Source: Bacteroidota bacterium
GTDB lineage: Bacteria > Bacteroidota > Bacteroidia > Chitinophagales > LD1
Assembly: GCA_016715625.1 (NCBI GenBank)
Contig: JADJZU010000001.1
Span: forward strand, 62,001-126,000
DNA: 64,000 nt
Reading direction: 5' to 3'
Part shown: piece after piece, positions 46,501 through 56,880 of the stretch
How positions within the stretch are numbered: position 1 is the stretch's first letter
Layout: each line of letters opens with the position of its first letter
The notes under the pieces: model-generated
What the model saw: the letters and a program-made list of their open reading frames with translations, nothing else
The model's database searches: none
What the model was told of the DNA's origin: nothing
Translations under genes and position numbers: made by a program

Positions 46501-49500
46501 GACAATGCAATAGCTGTTGGCTGAGCGATAGTAGCGGAGGCTGATGCGCTACATGTATTAGCGCCTGTAATAGTTACGGAATATGAACCCACGGCCAATC
46601 CGGTTCTGTTAGCTGTTGTAACTCCGTCATTCCACAAATACGTGAATGGAGATGCTCCTCCGCTTACCGTTGTGTTGATAATGCCATTTGTCAACCCATT
46701 GCAGGTAATGTTTGTTTTATTGAGTGCTACAGCCGGGGCAGTAGACTGGGTAATGATGTATGACTGACTAGTGCTGCAGGAGTTATTGTCGTAAACAGTC
46801 ACACTATAGTTTCCTGCTGATAGATTTGAAATGGTCGATGTGTTATTTCCATTGCTCCAGTTAAAGATAAACGGAGCACTTCCGCCTGAAGGGCCTAAGG
46901 CCAGGCTACCTGAATTGGAAGCACTGCACAAAATATTACCCTGAGTTGGGTTCAAAACAATCGCAGATGGCTGGGTAAGTGTTACATTATTTAAGGAGGT
47001 GCAATTGTTGGCATCTCTAATAGTTACTGAATAGTTACCCGCTGTTACGTTAAACAAATCCTGGGTAACGTTTGAGTTACTCCATAGATATGTATAGGCA
47101 CCTGTTCCACCATTTACCGTTAAATCAACACTACCGTTTGATGAGCCAAAGCAAGATGGATGATTAGCCACTACTGAAGAAGAAATAGCGCTGGGTTGAT
47201 TAACTACTATTGTAGAAGAAGCCGTGCAAGAATTAAAATCGGTTACCGTTACCGAATAATTTCCGGCACCTATGGAAGTAATGTTTGGTGTAACCGAGGC
47301 ATTATTCCATACGAAAGCATAAGGTGTTGTTCCTCCCAGTACGGCAGACGCAGCAGACCCTGAGTTCTGACCATTGCATAGAGCATCAGATGCTGTAATA
47401 GAAACGGACAAAATTGCCGGCTGTGCAACTGTAGCAGCCACTGTTGCTGAACACGCATTAACATCTGAAATAGTAACTGAATATAAGCCGGAGGCAAGAC
47501 CTGTTCTATCTTCTGAAATTATGCCTCCACCCCAGTTGTAGCTATAAGGCGATGTGCCCCCAACTGTAGTCAGGTTGATAGCACCATTGCTGCTACCATT
47601 GCATGATACGTTAGTAACTACTACCGTTCCTGAAACTGCATTAGGTTGAACTACAGATGCTGAGTGAGTGCCTGAACATCCAAAATTATCGGTCACCGTA
47701 ACAGCATAAGAACCTGCTACAAGTGAAGTTCTGTTTTGTGTAGTAACTCCACCTCCCCAGTTAAATTGATATGGTGCAGTTCCTCCGGCTACAGTGAGTG
47801 TAACAGAACCATTACCGGCTCCAAAACAAGTAGGATGAACTACTACTGAACTGATTGTTAAGTTGGCATTCTGAATTACGATTGCCGTATGAGTGCCTGT
47901 GCAAGCGTTACCGTCTGTAACAGTCACAGTATAGGAATTAGCAGAAAGTCCTGTTCTGTCTTCTACCGTAACGCCTCCGCCCCAGTTGTAAGAATAAACA
48001 CCATTGCCACCCGTAGCTGTAATATCTATAGCACCATTACTACCGCCAGCACAAGCTACATTCGTAATTACGGATGTGGCTGATACTATTGCTGGTTGTG
48101 TAACCACTGAAGATACAGCAGCGGTGCAAAGTAAATTATCAGTTACCGTAACGGTGTAGGTATTAGCAGCAAGAGCTGTTCTATCCTCAGAAGTTATTCC
48201 ACCACCCCAGTTATAGGCATAAGGAGCACTCCCTCCTGTAACCGTTACATTGATACTACCGTTTGCAGCGCCAAAGCAAGTTGCGTTTACTACCGATGCC
48301 GCCACATTCAATGAAGTAGCCTGGTTAACGCTGGCAGTGTGCACCACAGAGCAACCGGCATTATCAGAAATTGTTACATTATAAGTACCTGCGGCAAGTC
48401 CTGATCGGTCTTCGGAAGTAATACCACCGCCCCAGTTGTAAGAAAATGGAGCATTTACACCGGAGGGTGTAAGATTGATAGCACCATTATTACCGTTATT
48501 GCAGGTTACATTGGTAACAATAGATGATGCAGATACGGATGCTCCATCGTTTACTACAAAAGAGGAACTCGCTGTGCATCCGGCATTGTCGGTAACGGTC
48601 AAAGAATAATTTCCGGCTACTAGCGATGTTCTATCCTCTGAAGTAATCCCGCCTCCCCAGTTATAAGCATACGGGGATACGCCTCCTGAAACGGTCACGT
48701 TTACACCACCATTGCTTCCACCCGCACAAGTTACATGAGCAACTGCAGAAGCTATAGATATCTGTGAATTCTGGCCTACTGTAGCGGAAGCCAAGCTGGT
48801 GCAAGAATGGTTATCGGATACGGTAACGGTGTATGTTCCACCGGCCACCGTGATAGAAGGAGTTGTAGCACCATTACTCCATACATAGGTGTAAGGAGAA
48901 AAGCCGCCTGTTGTGGCCAAGGATACTGAACCATTTACAACCCCAAAACAAGTGGCGTTTACTACAGTGGCAGAAACAGAAATAGCAGAAGGCTGAGCCA
49001 CTGTAATAATACCAGATAAAGCCGTGCAGCCAATGTTATCGGTTACACTCACGGTATAGTTTCCGGCACTCAAACCGGTTCGGTTAGCCGTGGTAATTCC
49101 ACCGCCCCAGTTGTAGGTATAAGGTGAATTTCCATTCGATGCCGATACTGTTATACTTCCATTGCTCCATCCAAAGCAGCTCACATCATTTACCGTGGCA
49201 CTGATATTAATACCAAGGCCGGGTTGAGTAACATTCACTGTTCTCGTAATGGTGCATGCATTTGAGTCTGTAACGGTTACTGTATATGCTCCGGCAGAAA
49301 GTAGAGCAATATCTTCCGTTGTAGCTCCGTTGCTCCATAAAAATGTATAAGGTGATTTTCCGTTTGTAACTGTAAGGTTAATGCTACCGGTGCTACCTCC
49401 GAAACAAACATTATTGACTTGCGTGGAGGAGGTAGCCATGGGAGTGTATGCCGGAACAGTAGAGGATGCCATAGAGGTGCATCCGTTGGCATCTGTTACA

Positions 49501-50740
49501 GTTACTGAATAGTTGCCTGCATTTACATTTATTCTGTCTTGTGTTACAATACCGCCACCCCAGTTATAGCTATAAGGGCCTACACCGCCAGCTACGCTGG
49601 TGATAACCGACCCGGTCGGACCACCGGAACAGGCTAATGGAGATGGAACAGCATTAGAAGTTAATTGTACTGGCTGTGTTATAATAGTAGAAGCTACCTT
49701 TGTGCATCCTTTGCTGTCAGTTACTGTAACCGTATAGGTGCCGGCCACAAGCCCTGTTCTGTTTTGGGTAATAACCCCTCCACCCCAGTTGTAGCTATAA
49801 GGAGATGAACCACCGGTTACGGTTGTGTTAATAGCACCATTATTCCCTGCATAGCAAGGGATTGGAATTGGAACTAATGTGATATTAATGGCTGTTGGCT
49901 GACCCAGATTTACGGAAGCGGATGCCGTGCAACCAGTAGTAGATGTGGCAGTTACCACGTATAAACCAGCTGCTACACCTGTTCTGTTTTGCGTAGTAGG
50001 TCCATCGCTCCATTTAAAAGTATAAGGACCCACACTGCCTACCACATTTATTACGGTAATGCTACCGGTGCTACCACCAAAACAAGCGGGTTGAATGCTG
50101 CTGGTATTTACAGCCATTCCACCTCCAGATTGTGTAACAGTTGCAGAAATAGTAGCAGTGCAACTTGCTGCATCCGTAACGGTTACATTATAACTACCTG
50201 CCGCGATGGCTGAGCGATCTTCGGTAACAGCACCATCACTCCACAAATAAGAATAAGGACCGGTACCAAACTGAACAGTTAGATTAATACCACCATTGGC
50301 ACCGCTACCACAGGTTACATTAGTTATAGTTCTGGAAAGCACCATACCGGATGGCTGTGTTACGTTCACTGAATCAACTTTCACACAACCATTCGCATCG
50401 GTTACGGTGCAGTAGTATACTGCTGCAGTTAAGTTAGAGCGATCTTCCGTAGTTACAAAATCATTCCAGGTATAGTTGTAACCGGGGGTTCCACCAATCA
50501 CCGATAGGTTAATAGCTCCGGTATTGCCACCTCCGCAAGATACATTGGTAACTGCAGCTGATGTTATAATGGCATTGGGCTGTGTAATAATCACAGAAAG
50601 AGTGCCTGTGGCACCTGAAAAATCTGTAACAGTGATCAGGTAACATGCGAATGTGTTTCAGAGATGGTGACCGCTGATGCAATCTCGGCAATTGCGACTA
50701 ACAATGTCACTAAGCAAAATGCTCGTGTAATTTTTTTCAT
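43507..50740 (-). CDS. Giant SprB-repeat adhesin, T9SS type B; broken near 50640 and 44058
   Basis: Reconstructed as about 2,410 codons. The ATG at 50740 gives a signal peptide (MKKITRAFCLVTLLVAIAEIASA) and AVTISETHSHV, then the frame stops at 50640; the next frame begins in mid-module (YLITVTDFSGATG), so most of the first module is lost. Twenty-nine modules of about 73-75 residues follow, each with the SprB pattern I/VTQP ... C-GG-NGSI-V-GG--PY-Y-WS/GNG--T-D---L-AGNYTVTVTD---C. Near 44058 a second shift is needed to read QTSFNVGFDYALSV into a PKD-like piece and the type B domain IPNAFSPNNDGNNDF ... FNRWGEMVF. In F. johnsoniae SprB is the cell-surface gliding adhesin; a role in motility or attachment is inferred. 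Confidence 0.85.
44064..50594 (-). repeat. 29 tandem SprB modules, about 222 bp each
   Basis: Direct coding repeats of 73-75 residues. Two sequence classes are clear: WGGG modules (YNWGGGI/VT-ED/QR), which fill positions 4, 5, 7 and 9-14 counted from the N-terminus, and WSNG modules (YLWSNG--T-D) that fill nearly all of 16-29. The class blocks suggest expansion by local duplication. Module 23 carries a 4-residue insertion (GTPGVGNVYQYLW). Confidence 0.9.
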
Positions 50741-50893
50741 ATCGGTTCCTTTTTTTAATACGCTGACAGGGCCTTCAGTTCTGTCATGGGTATTGTTACG
50801 CTTCGGGAATCCAAAATGTTACATTCTGCAGTTGCTTTGTTAAAAAAACCGGGAATTGCAGGCAATATCAAGCCGGAATCAACCAAAACAGAA

Positions 50894-50922
50894 ATAAAAA
50901 AGCCCGTCTGTCCAAGACGGGC
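50894..50922 (-). terminator. Terminator of the PKD protein gene
   Basis: GCCCGTCT (50902-50909) pairs with AGACGGGC (50915-50922). On the minus strand a T-run follows (CTTTTTTATTT). It lies 30 bp past the stop codon of the PKD protein and separates it from the SprB-like gene. Confidence 0.88.
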
Positions 50923-50951
50923 CTTCGATGAAACTATGAGTAATTTGAGTT

Positions 50952-52184
50952 TTAGTTACCTGCGTATATTCTTTTTGTGGTTTGCGCTTCTCCATTTTTA
51001 ACCGATACCAGATAGTATCCGTTCGGTTGGTTATCCAGTGCTATGACTGATTGTTGTTGACTGGTTACTGATTGATGAACCGGCTGTCCAAGGAGGTTAA
51101 AAATCTCAACTTGTGCACCAGAAGAAATATCTTCGGTCATATTCACTTTTACGGTTTTTCCATAAGCGATTACTGTTGCTGCTTCTTTTACGTCATCCTG
51201 GATGGCAGAGGCTCTGTCGGCTACCGTTACTGTTACGCTGGCATTATCTGAGCAACCAGCCTGGTTCGAAGCTCTCATACTTACGGTGTAAACTCCAGGT
51301 GTCAAATAAGAAAGAGATGGATTAGCTACACCAATGATTAATGTTCCATCACCAAAATCCCATTCAAATTGATTAGAGTTGGTGGCCAGAGAATAAAAAT
51401 TGATTTCTTCCATCGTTTCCACGCTGAATGCACTTGCATCAATGTCGGCTACCACATAGTTGCCACTTACATGAAAGTCTTTGGTAGTAGTGTAAGAACC
51501 AAAAGCCATAACCAAATGGTAATCGCCCTCCGGAAGAGAATTGAAATTAAACTGTCCGGATACATTGGTAAATGAACCTACAGGGTTGTTGAATGCATCA
51601 TACAGATTTACAAGTGTCCAGCTCGCGCTGTTATCCAAATCAGCATTCACAATTCCATCGTTGTTTAGACATCCTGAATTTTGTGAACTGAAAATAGCGG
51701 GACGTGTTACATGGATAAAGAAACGACCGGTCGTTGCATCATTATCGTTTAATGTTACCTGAGCACCACCCAATCGAAGGTCTGTAAAAGTACCGCTTTG
51801 GGTATCCTCAAGGCGAATAATAGAAGTGGGGTCAAAATTGTCTATTTGTGCGGCAGTAATCGTAAATGTGCCCGATGCATCTACATCGTATCCCAAGGCA
51901 ACGATTTCTGTGCTCGATAGTGTACCAAACCCATTATTGCTGCATTGAATGTTGTCGGCAGTAACCGAAAACAATTCCGGCTTGCCGGCTACACCGCTGA
52001 ATATCTTTTGGGCATCCTCCTGAAAATTATATGCAGGTTGTATGGCCTGATCAAAGTAGATAGTGGTTTGATCTATGTTTCCACTTGTTGCCTGAAGTTG
52101 AATTTTCAACGTCTTTTTGTCCTGTGTGGCAAACAGGTTTGCAGACAATGCTGCAAATAATAGTGTAGTGATTAGGACTCTCAT
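50952..52184 (-). CDS. T9SS type A-sorted PKD-domain protein
   Basis: A 410-residue protein started at 52184 (MRVLITTLLFAALSANLFAT, signal peptide); the frame is open 29 codons upstream without a leader. Residues 25-160 form a beta domain I do not recognise (LKIQLQATSGNIDQTTIYFDQAIQPAYNF), followed by a carboxypeptidase-regulatory-like piece (VNLYDAFNNPVGSF), a PKD domain (NQFEWDFGDGTLIIG ... LTPGVYTVSMRAS) and a type A sorting domain (VEIFNLLGQPVHQ to the end). It is just upstream of the SprB-like gene and separated from it by a terminator. Confidence 0.82.
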   Translation of the reverse strand: MRVLITTLLFAALSANLFATQDKKTLKIQLQATSGNIDQTTIYFDQAIQPAYNFQEDAQKIFSGVAGKPELFSVTADNIQCSNNGFGTLSSTEIVALGYDVDASGTFTITAAQIDNFDPTSIIRLEDTQSGTFTDLRLGGAQVTLNDNDATTGRFFIHVTRPAIFSSQNSGCLNNDGIVNADLDNSASWTLVNLYDAFNNPVGSFTNVSGQFNFNSLPEGDYHLVMAFGSYTTTKDFHVSGNYVVADIDASAFSVETMEEINFYSLATNSNQFEWDFGDGTLIIGVANPSLSYLTPGVYTVSMRASNQAGCSDNASVTVTVADRASAIQDDVKEAATVIAYGKTVKVNMTEDISSGAQVEIFNLLGQPVHQSVTSQQQSVIALDNQPNGYYLVSVKNGEAQTTKRIYAGN

Positions 52185-52526
52185 AGTAACCGATTTTAGC
52201 TTGTTCGTTAATGTTCCTTCTTTCTCGGTTGTCCCAATTTGTCTTTTGCAGGTTCCAATTGCATCGGACATTAGCCTTTACGGCAAGGACAATTCTTTTG
52301 TTTCAATTTATCTTTAAAAATTTCGAAGCTTCAGATAATGGAGTCCATAACAGGTGTAAAACCTGAATTGTTTACACACAAAACTGCAATCAACTTTTTC
52401 ACATATTTTTACGTCTGATACATATGTATGTGTGTATTTTTTCGTTGGTGTAATCGTTGGCTTACTATTTTCATGACACAATAAGCTCAGCTCTCTGGCG
52501 AGCTTCCTCACTAATTAGTCCGACCT
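52185..52526. other. AT-rich divergent spacer, no gene seen
   Basis: A 342-bp region between two divergent genes, the PKD protein and the double AAA ATPase. It should hold both promoters. I find no exact TTTG-N19-TAnnTTTG pair, no hairpin with a T-run and no RNA gene. The segment 52400-52450 is T/G-rich (CATATGTATGTGTGTATTTT). Confidence 0.4.
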
Positions 52527-55115
52527 ATGGCCTATAAAAACTATAAATTCAAGACACTCCGTGTTTTCGCCTCCGATGAATGGTTGGCCAACAGAACACG
52601 CGAATACAGAACGGTATTTGACAAAAGTGAAACCACCTACATCAGTGCAGAGATTGCTTTTTACAATAAACTGTTTGATGAGCAGGACTGGGAAACGACT
52701 GTTACACTTAAAGCTTTCTCCCATATTGATGGCATCAAAAAAGAACTGAGTTCACAAGATGAGAAACGTAAAATCAGACTGGACGAAAATGTTGTATATA
52801 TCAACAAGGGCTGGGGCATGGCCACTCCGGGATCATTCTGGAATAAAGGAGAATATAGTTGGGAGGCCTACATTGACAATGAGCTTATTGGCACTAAAAG
52901 ATTCTATGTTGAAGATATAGGAAAAGTATCACAGGATCATAACCCTTATTTTGACATTGAAAGCGTTCGCTTCTTTACTGGCGATTACAATGCAGTGAAT
53001 GACGAAAACAAAATATACCTCAAAGTAATCAGCCGGAATGAAACGCAATATTTATATGCTGAATTCAAGATTAGAAACAAGATAAACATTGACTGGAACT
53101 GCGAGATCTACTTTAACTGGTATAATGCCTCCGGATTGTTGAAAGCCCGCATTGAGCGATTCCGGAAGATTGAAGCAGGAAAAGAGGGTGAGACCTTCCT
53201 CTTTAACGAAGGCTGGGGAAACGACATTCCCGGCACCTGGAAAGACAGCAATTACCGTCTGGAGATTGTCTTTATGGATACGGTCATTGCCGTGCTTCAC
53301 TTACCTACTGCCGAGGAAGAAGAAGAAGGCGATGTTGAGATAACCACACAAAGCGGAAATGTAGCCACGCTCACCTCCTCTCCTCCTGCGGCACCGGATG
53401 AGTCTTTGGATGCCAATGTGAAAAAACTGGACGAACTCATTGGCTTGGAGGAGTTAAAAAAGGAAGTGAAAAATCACATCGATTATCTCAACTTTCTCAA
53501 GCTACGGCAAGAAAGAGGATTCAAAGACTCTGAACGTATCAATCTCCACTCGGTGTTTACTGGAAATCCCGGCACAAGCAAAACTACAGTTGTAAAAATG
53601 CTCGGGCAGATTTATAAAAGTATGGGATTGCTTACCAAAGGTCATGTAAAAGAGGTAGACCGATCGCAGTTGATTGGCGAATACATCGGGCAAACTGCCC
53701 CTAAAGTGAAAAAGGCCATTGAAGAAGCTAAAGGCGGTATTCTATTTATTGATGAAGCTTACTCATTGGCACGGGAGGCCGATGACTCTAAGGATTTTGG
53801 TAAAGAGGCCATTGAAGTACTGATTAAGGAAATGAGCGATGGCTCTCAGGATTTGGCCATCATGGTTGCAGGATATCCGCATGAAATGGAGGTATTTTTA
53901 AAATCGAATCCGGGCCTCAAGTCAAGGTTTTCCAACTATTTCCACTTTGAAGATTACTTGCCTGACGAGCTACATGCCATTGCTGTAAAGTATTCTTTTC
54001 AAAAACACGTGCATCTGACCGAAGAAGCAAACGCCTTTCTGTCGGAACAATTGATGGAAGGATTCCGAAACCGCGACAAAACGTTCGGCAATGCCAGATA
54101 TGCCATTTCAATTTTGGATGAAGCAAAAATGAACCTGGGGCTTCGTCTGATGAAACGTGCCGACTTGCGTGAACTGGACGGCACCATGCTATCTACCATC
54201 GAAAAAGAAGATATAGAACTGGTATTTAAGCAAAGAGGCAAACGAAAATTCAACATCAATGTAAACGAAAAACTGCTGCAAAGTGCACTTGATGAATTGA
54301 ATGCACTGGTGGGCATCAGCAACATTAAAAATGAAGTAACCGAACTCATTAAGCTGGTTCGTTTTTATCACGACATTGGCAAAGATGTTTTGAATAAATT
54401 TTCACTCCATACCGTATTCCTCGGCAACCCGGGAACCGGCAAAACTACTGTGGCGCGAATCATGGGCAAGATTTTTAAAGCCCTCGGATTGCTGGAGCGA
54501 GGACAAATGGTGGAACTGGACAGACAGGGCCTGGTAGCAGGATATGTAGGACAAACAGCCATCAAAACAGAAGAACGAATTAAAGAAGCCAAGGGCGGTG
54601 TACTGTTTATTGATGAAGCATATGCCTTAGGCGAAGGCAACGATTTTGGTCGCGAAGCAATAGAAACTTTGCTAAAACGTATGGAAGACAGCCGTGGTGA
54701 GTTTGCTGTTATTGTTGCCGGTTATACAGAACCAATGAACCGCTTTCTGGAAAGCAACCCGGGTTTACGTTCTCGCTTTGACAGAACATTTACCTTTCAC
54801 GACTACAACGAACAGGAACTTTTCAAAATTGCGCTGGCACTGCTCAAGCAGGAAAACATACGAATGGATAATGAGGCCTATGATTACATGCAGAAATACA
54901 TCAAATCCATCTTTGACTATCGCGATAAATACTTTGGTAATGCCCGCGAAATAAGAAAACTCATAGTGGAGGCAGTGCAAAACCAAAACCTTCGTTTAGC
55001 TTCTATGGCTAAAGATCAGCGCACCAAAGAGATGCTGGAAACAATGACGCTGGACGACCTGAAGGAGTTTAAGATAGCGGAAGGGAAACGCAGTAACCTG
55101 GGCTTTAAGTATTAA
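52527..55115 (+). CDS. Double AAA+ ATPase of the CbxX/CfxQ type with duplicated N-terminal beta domain
   Basis: An 862-residue cytoplasmic protein. Residues 1-270 contain two copies of a beta domain (INKGWGMATPGSFWNKGEYSWEAYIDNELIG and FNEGWGNDIPGTWKDSNYRLEIVFMD), then an acidic linker. AAA-1 (about 305-560) has an altered Walker A GNPGTSKTT (346-354; Ser in place of the last Gly), Walker B ILFIDEAYSLA and Arg finger region NPGLKSRFSNYF. AAA-2 (about 595-850) has a normal GNPGTGKTT (633-641), LFIDEAYALG and NPGLRSRFDRTF. The closest known architecture is the CbxX/CfxQ/EccA family. The substrate is unknown. A Nudix gene follows by 11 bp. Confidence 0.9.
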   Translation: MAYKNYKFKTLRVFASDEWLANRTREYRTVFDKSETTYISAEIAFYNKLFDEQDWETTVTLKAFSHIDGIKKELSSQDEKRKIRLDENVVYINKGWGMATPGSFWNKGEYSWEAYIDNELIGTKRFYVEDIGKVSQDHNPYFDIESVRFFTGDYNAVNDENKIYLKVISRNETQYLYAEFKIRNKINIDWNCEIYFNWYNASGLLKARIERFRKIEAGKEGETFLFNEGWGNDIPGTWKDSNYRLEIVFMDTVIAVLHLPTAEEEEEGDVEITTQSGNVATLTSSPPAAPDESLDANVKKLDELIGLEELKKEVKNHIDYLNFLKLRQERGFKDSERINLHSVFTGNPGTSKTTVVKMLGQIYKSMGLLTKGHVKEVDRSQLIGEYIGQTAPKVKKAIEEAKGGILFIDEAYSLAREADDSKDFGKEAIEVLIKEMSDGSQDLAIMVAGYPHEMEVFLKSNPGLKSRFSNYFHFEDYLPDELHAIAVKYSFQKHVHLTEEANAFLSEQLMEGFRNRDKTFGNARYAISILDEAKMNLGLRLMKRADLRELDGTMLSTIEKEDIELVFKQRGKRKFNINVNEKLLQSALDELNALVGISNIKNEVTELIKLVRFYHDIGKDVLNKFSLHTVFLGNPGTGKTTVARIMGKIFKALGLLERGQMVELDRQGLVAGYVGQTAIKTEERIKEAKGGVLFIDEAYALGEGNDFGREAIETLLKRMEDSRGEFAVIVAGYTEPMNRFLESNPGLRSRFDRTFTFHDYNEQELFKIALALLKQENIRMDNEAYDYMQKYIKSIFDYRDKYFGNAREIRKLIVEAVQNQNLRLASMAKDQRTKEMLETMTLDDLKEFKIAEGKRSNLGFKY

Positions 55116-55126
55116 TCATCGCACGC

Positions 55127-55594
55127 ATGAATCACAATTTGCAGCGATTTAATGTTAGAGTTTATGGCCTGCTCATAAATGACCGAGAGCAAATATTAGT
55201 GGCTGATGAAGTATTTAAAAATGGGAATCGCGCTACTAAATTTCCGGGAGGAGGGCTAGAGTTGGGTGAAGGAACCCGAGAAGGTCTTGCACGCGAGTTT
55301 AAGGAAGAGACCGGTATTGACGTAGCAATAAAAGAGCATTTTTATACGACCGATTTTTTTCAGAAATCCTACTTTGACAACGAAAGCCAGATTATCAGCA
55401 TTTACTATAAAGCAGAATCAGCTGATTGGAGACATATCACTATATCCGATAAAAAATTTGACTTTACCGTTAAAGTCGGAGAAGAAGCGGAGTCATTCCG
55501 CTGGGTAGCCATCCGTGATTTAGCTGAAGAAAAGGAAATCTCGCTTCCAATAGATCAAGTAGTGGTGGCAAAACTGATGAACGAATACAACTAG
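55127..55594 (+). CDS. Nudix hydrolase
   Basis: A 155-residue pyrophosphohydrolase. The Nudix box GGGLELGEGTREGLAREFKEETGID carries the metal-binding REFKEE glutamates. The family cleaves nucleoside diphosphates linked to other groups; substrate unknown. It begins 11 bp after the double AAA gene, suggesting cotranscription, and is convergent with the acyl-CoA dehydrogenase gene. Confidence 0.93.
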   Translation: MNHNLQRFNVRVYGLLINDREQILVADEVFKNGNRATKFPGGGLELGEGTREGLAREFKEETGIDVAIKEHFYTTDFFQKSYFDNESQIISIYYKAESADWRHITISDKKFDFTVKVGEEAESFRWVAIRDLAEEKEISLPIDQVVVAKLMNEYN

Positions 55595-55613
55595 ATTCTC
55601 TGACAAGTTCCAA

Positions 55614-56783
55614 TTAGCCGCGTTTGGCAATTTGCTTGTCGTGTCTTACTTCATCCATCTCAATCTTGCTGATAATTTCGTGCATAATTTCCGTTGTGCC
55701 GGCACCCACGGTTAGCAAGCGTAAATCGCGAAAAGAACGAGCCACTCCATAGTCTTCCATATACCCCCATCCGCCATGTATCTGTAAAGCATCATTGGCT
55801 ACATTAAATGCTTCCTCGCAAACATACGCTTTTGCAATAGAGATAATCTTGTAAGCTCCAGGACCATGCTCTATAAACTCGGATACTGCGCGGTAGGAAA
55901 GTGAACGACACGCTTCCACTTTAATTGCCATTTGGGCAATCTTATGACGCAAAACCTGAAACTTAGCAATTGGTCTGCCAAAGGCTTCGCGCTCGTGCAT
56001 ATACTGTTTTGCCCTATCGAGATTATTCTGTGCCGAAGCCGTGCCTGTAACCGAAGCGATGAGTCGCTCTTCCTGAAAATTGCTCATGATGTAATAAAAC
56101 CCGAAATCCTTTTCACCCAGCAAAGCACTTTTGGGCACTTTGCAATTTTCAAAAAACAATTGTCCGGTATCACTCGTGTGCATCCCTAACTTATTGGTAA
56201 CAGGAACAGCGGAGAATCCCTCAGTATTTGTATCAAACAAAAGTAACGAAAGCTTGTGCCCCTCACCCGTGCGTACCGCCAATACAATAAAATCCGCCAG
56301 GGTGCCATTAGTGATAAACATCTTAGATCCATTTACCAGATAATAGTCGCCTTTATCTTCGGCAGTGGTTTTAATTCCACCTACATCGGAACCGGCACCT
56401 GGTTCGGTGATTCCTAATGCGGCTATTTTTTCGCCTTTCAGTGCTGGTTTCAAATAATTCTGTTTTTGCTCCTCGGTACCAATTGCGTTGATAACGGGAA
56501 GTGGCAAATACGTATGTGCATATAAGGACATAGCCAGACCTCCCACATTTGCTTTGGAAAGTTCCTCGCTCACCACTACAGCTGCCCACATGTCCATACC
56601 ACTACCGCCATAAGCCTCCGGAAATGAAACTCCGAAGAATCCCTCCTCTCCCATCTTCTTAAACACCTCCCGCTCGCAAATATTATTCTCCTCCCAGTAT
56701 TTAACGTGGGGGGTAATTTCACGTTCTACAAATTTACGGAATGATTCGCGTAGCAGATTGTGCTCAGGTGTAAATGGATTCAT
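55614..56783 (-). CDS. Acyl-CoA dehydrogenase
   Basis: A 389-residue flavoenzyme started at 56783 (MNPFTPEHNLLRESFRKFV). Motifs: ALGITEPGAGSDVGGIKTTA (FAD site), MFITNGTLADF, LGMHTSDTGQLFFENCKVP, ERLIASVTGTASAQNNLDRAK, REAFGRPIAKFQVLRHKIA and QIHGGWGYMEDYGVARSFRDLRLLTVGAGTTEIM. The C-terminal part holds the catalytic Glu region (TVGAGTTEIM). It oxidises acyl-CoA to enoyl-CoA; chain length not deducible. It lies downstream of metK on the same strand but behind metK's terminator. Confidence 0.94.
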   Translation of the reverse strand: MNPFTPEHNLLRESFRKFVEREITPHVKYWEENNICEREVFKKMGEEGFFGVSFPEAYGGSGMDMWAAVVVSEELSKANVGGLAMSLYAHTYLPLPVINAIGTEEQKQNYLKPALKGEKIAALGITEPGAGSDVGGIKTTAEDKGDYYLVNGSKMFITNGTLADFIVLAVRTGEGHKLSLLLFDTNTEGFSAVPVTNKLGMHTSDTGQLFFENCKVPKSALLGEKDFGFYYIMSNFQEERLIASVTGTASAQNNLDRAKQYMHEREAFGRPIAKFQVLRHKIAQMAIKVEACRSLSYRAVSEFIEHGPGAYKIISIAKAYVCEEAFNVANDALQIHGGWGYMEDYGVARSFRDLRLLTVGAGTTEIMHEIISKIEMDEVRHDKQIAKRG

Positions 56784-56815
56784 ATAAAGTAGGATTGATT
56801 TAGATTCCAAATGTA

Positions 56816-56856
56816 AAAACAAAACCGGCCCATCTTTAATGATGAGCCGGTTAATT
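56816..56856 (-). terminator. Terminator of metK
   Basis: AACCGGCCCATC (56823-56834) pairs with GATGAGCCGGTT (56841-56852) with one mismatch; on the minus strand it is followed by TTTTGTTTTT. It lies about 25 bp after the metK stop. Confidence 0.85.
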
Positions 56857-56880
56857 TTTTGTTGAAACGATGATTATTGA

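Noticed and set aside
52399..52450. Possible short tandem repeat (TATGTATGTGTG)
   Set aside because: It is only a few short T/G steps, too short and irregular to call a repeat array.
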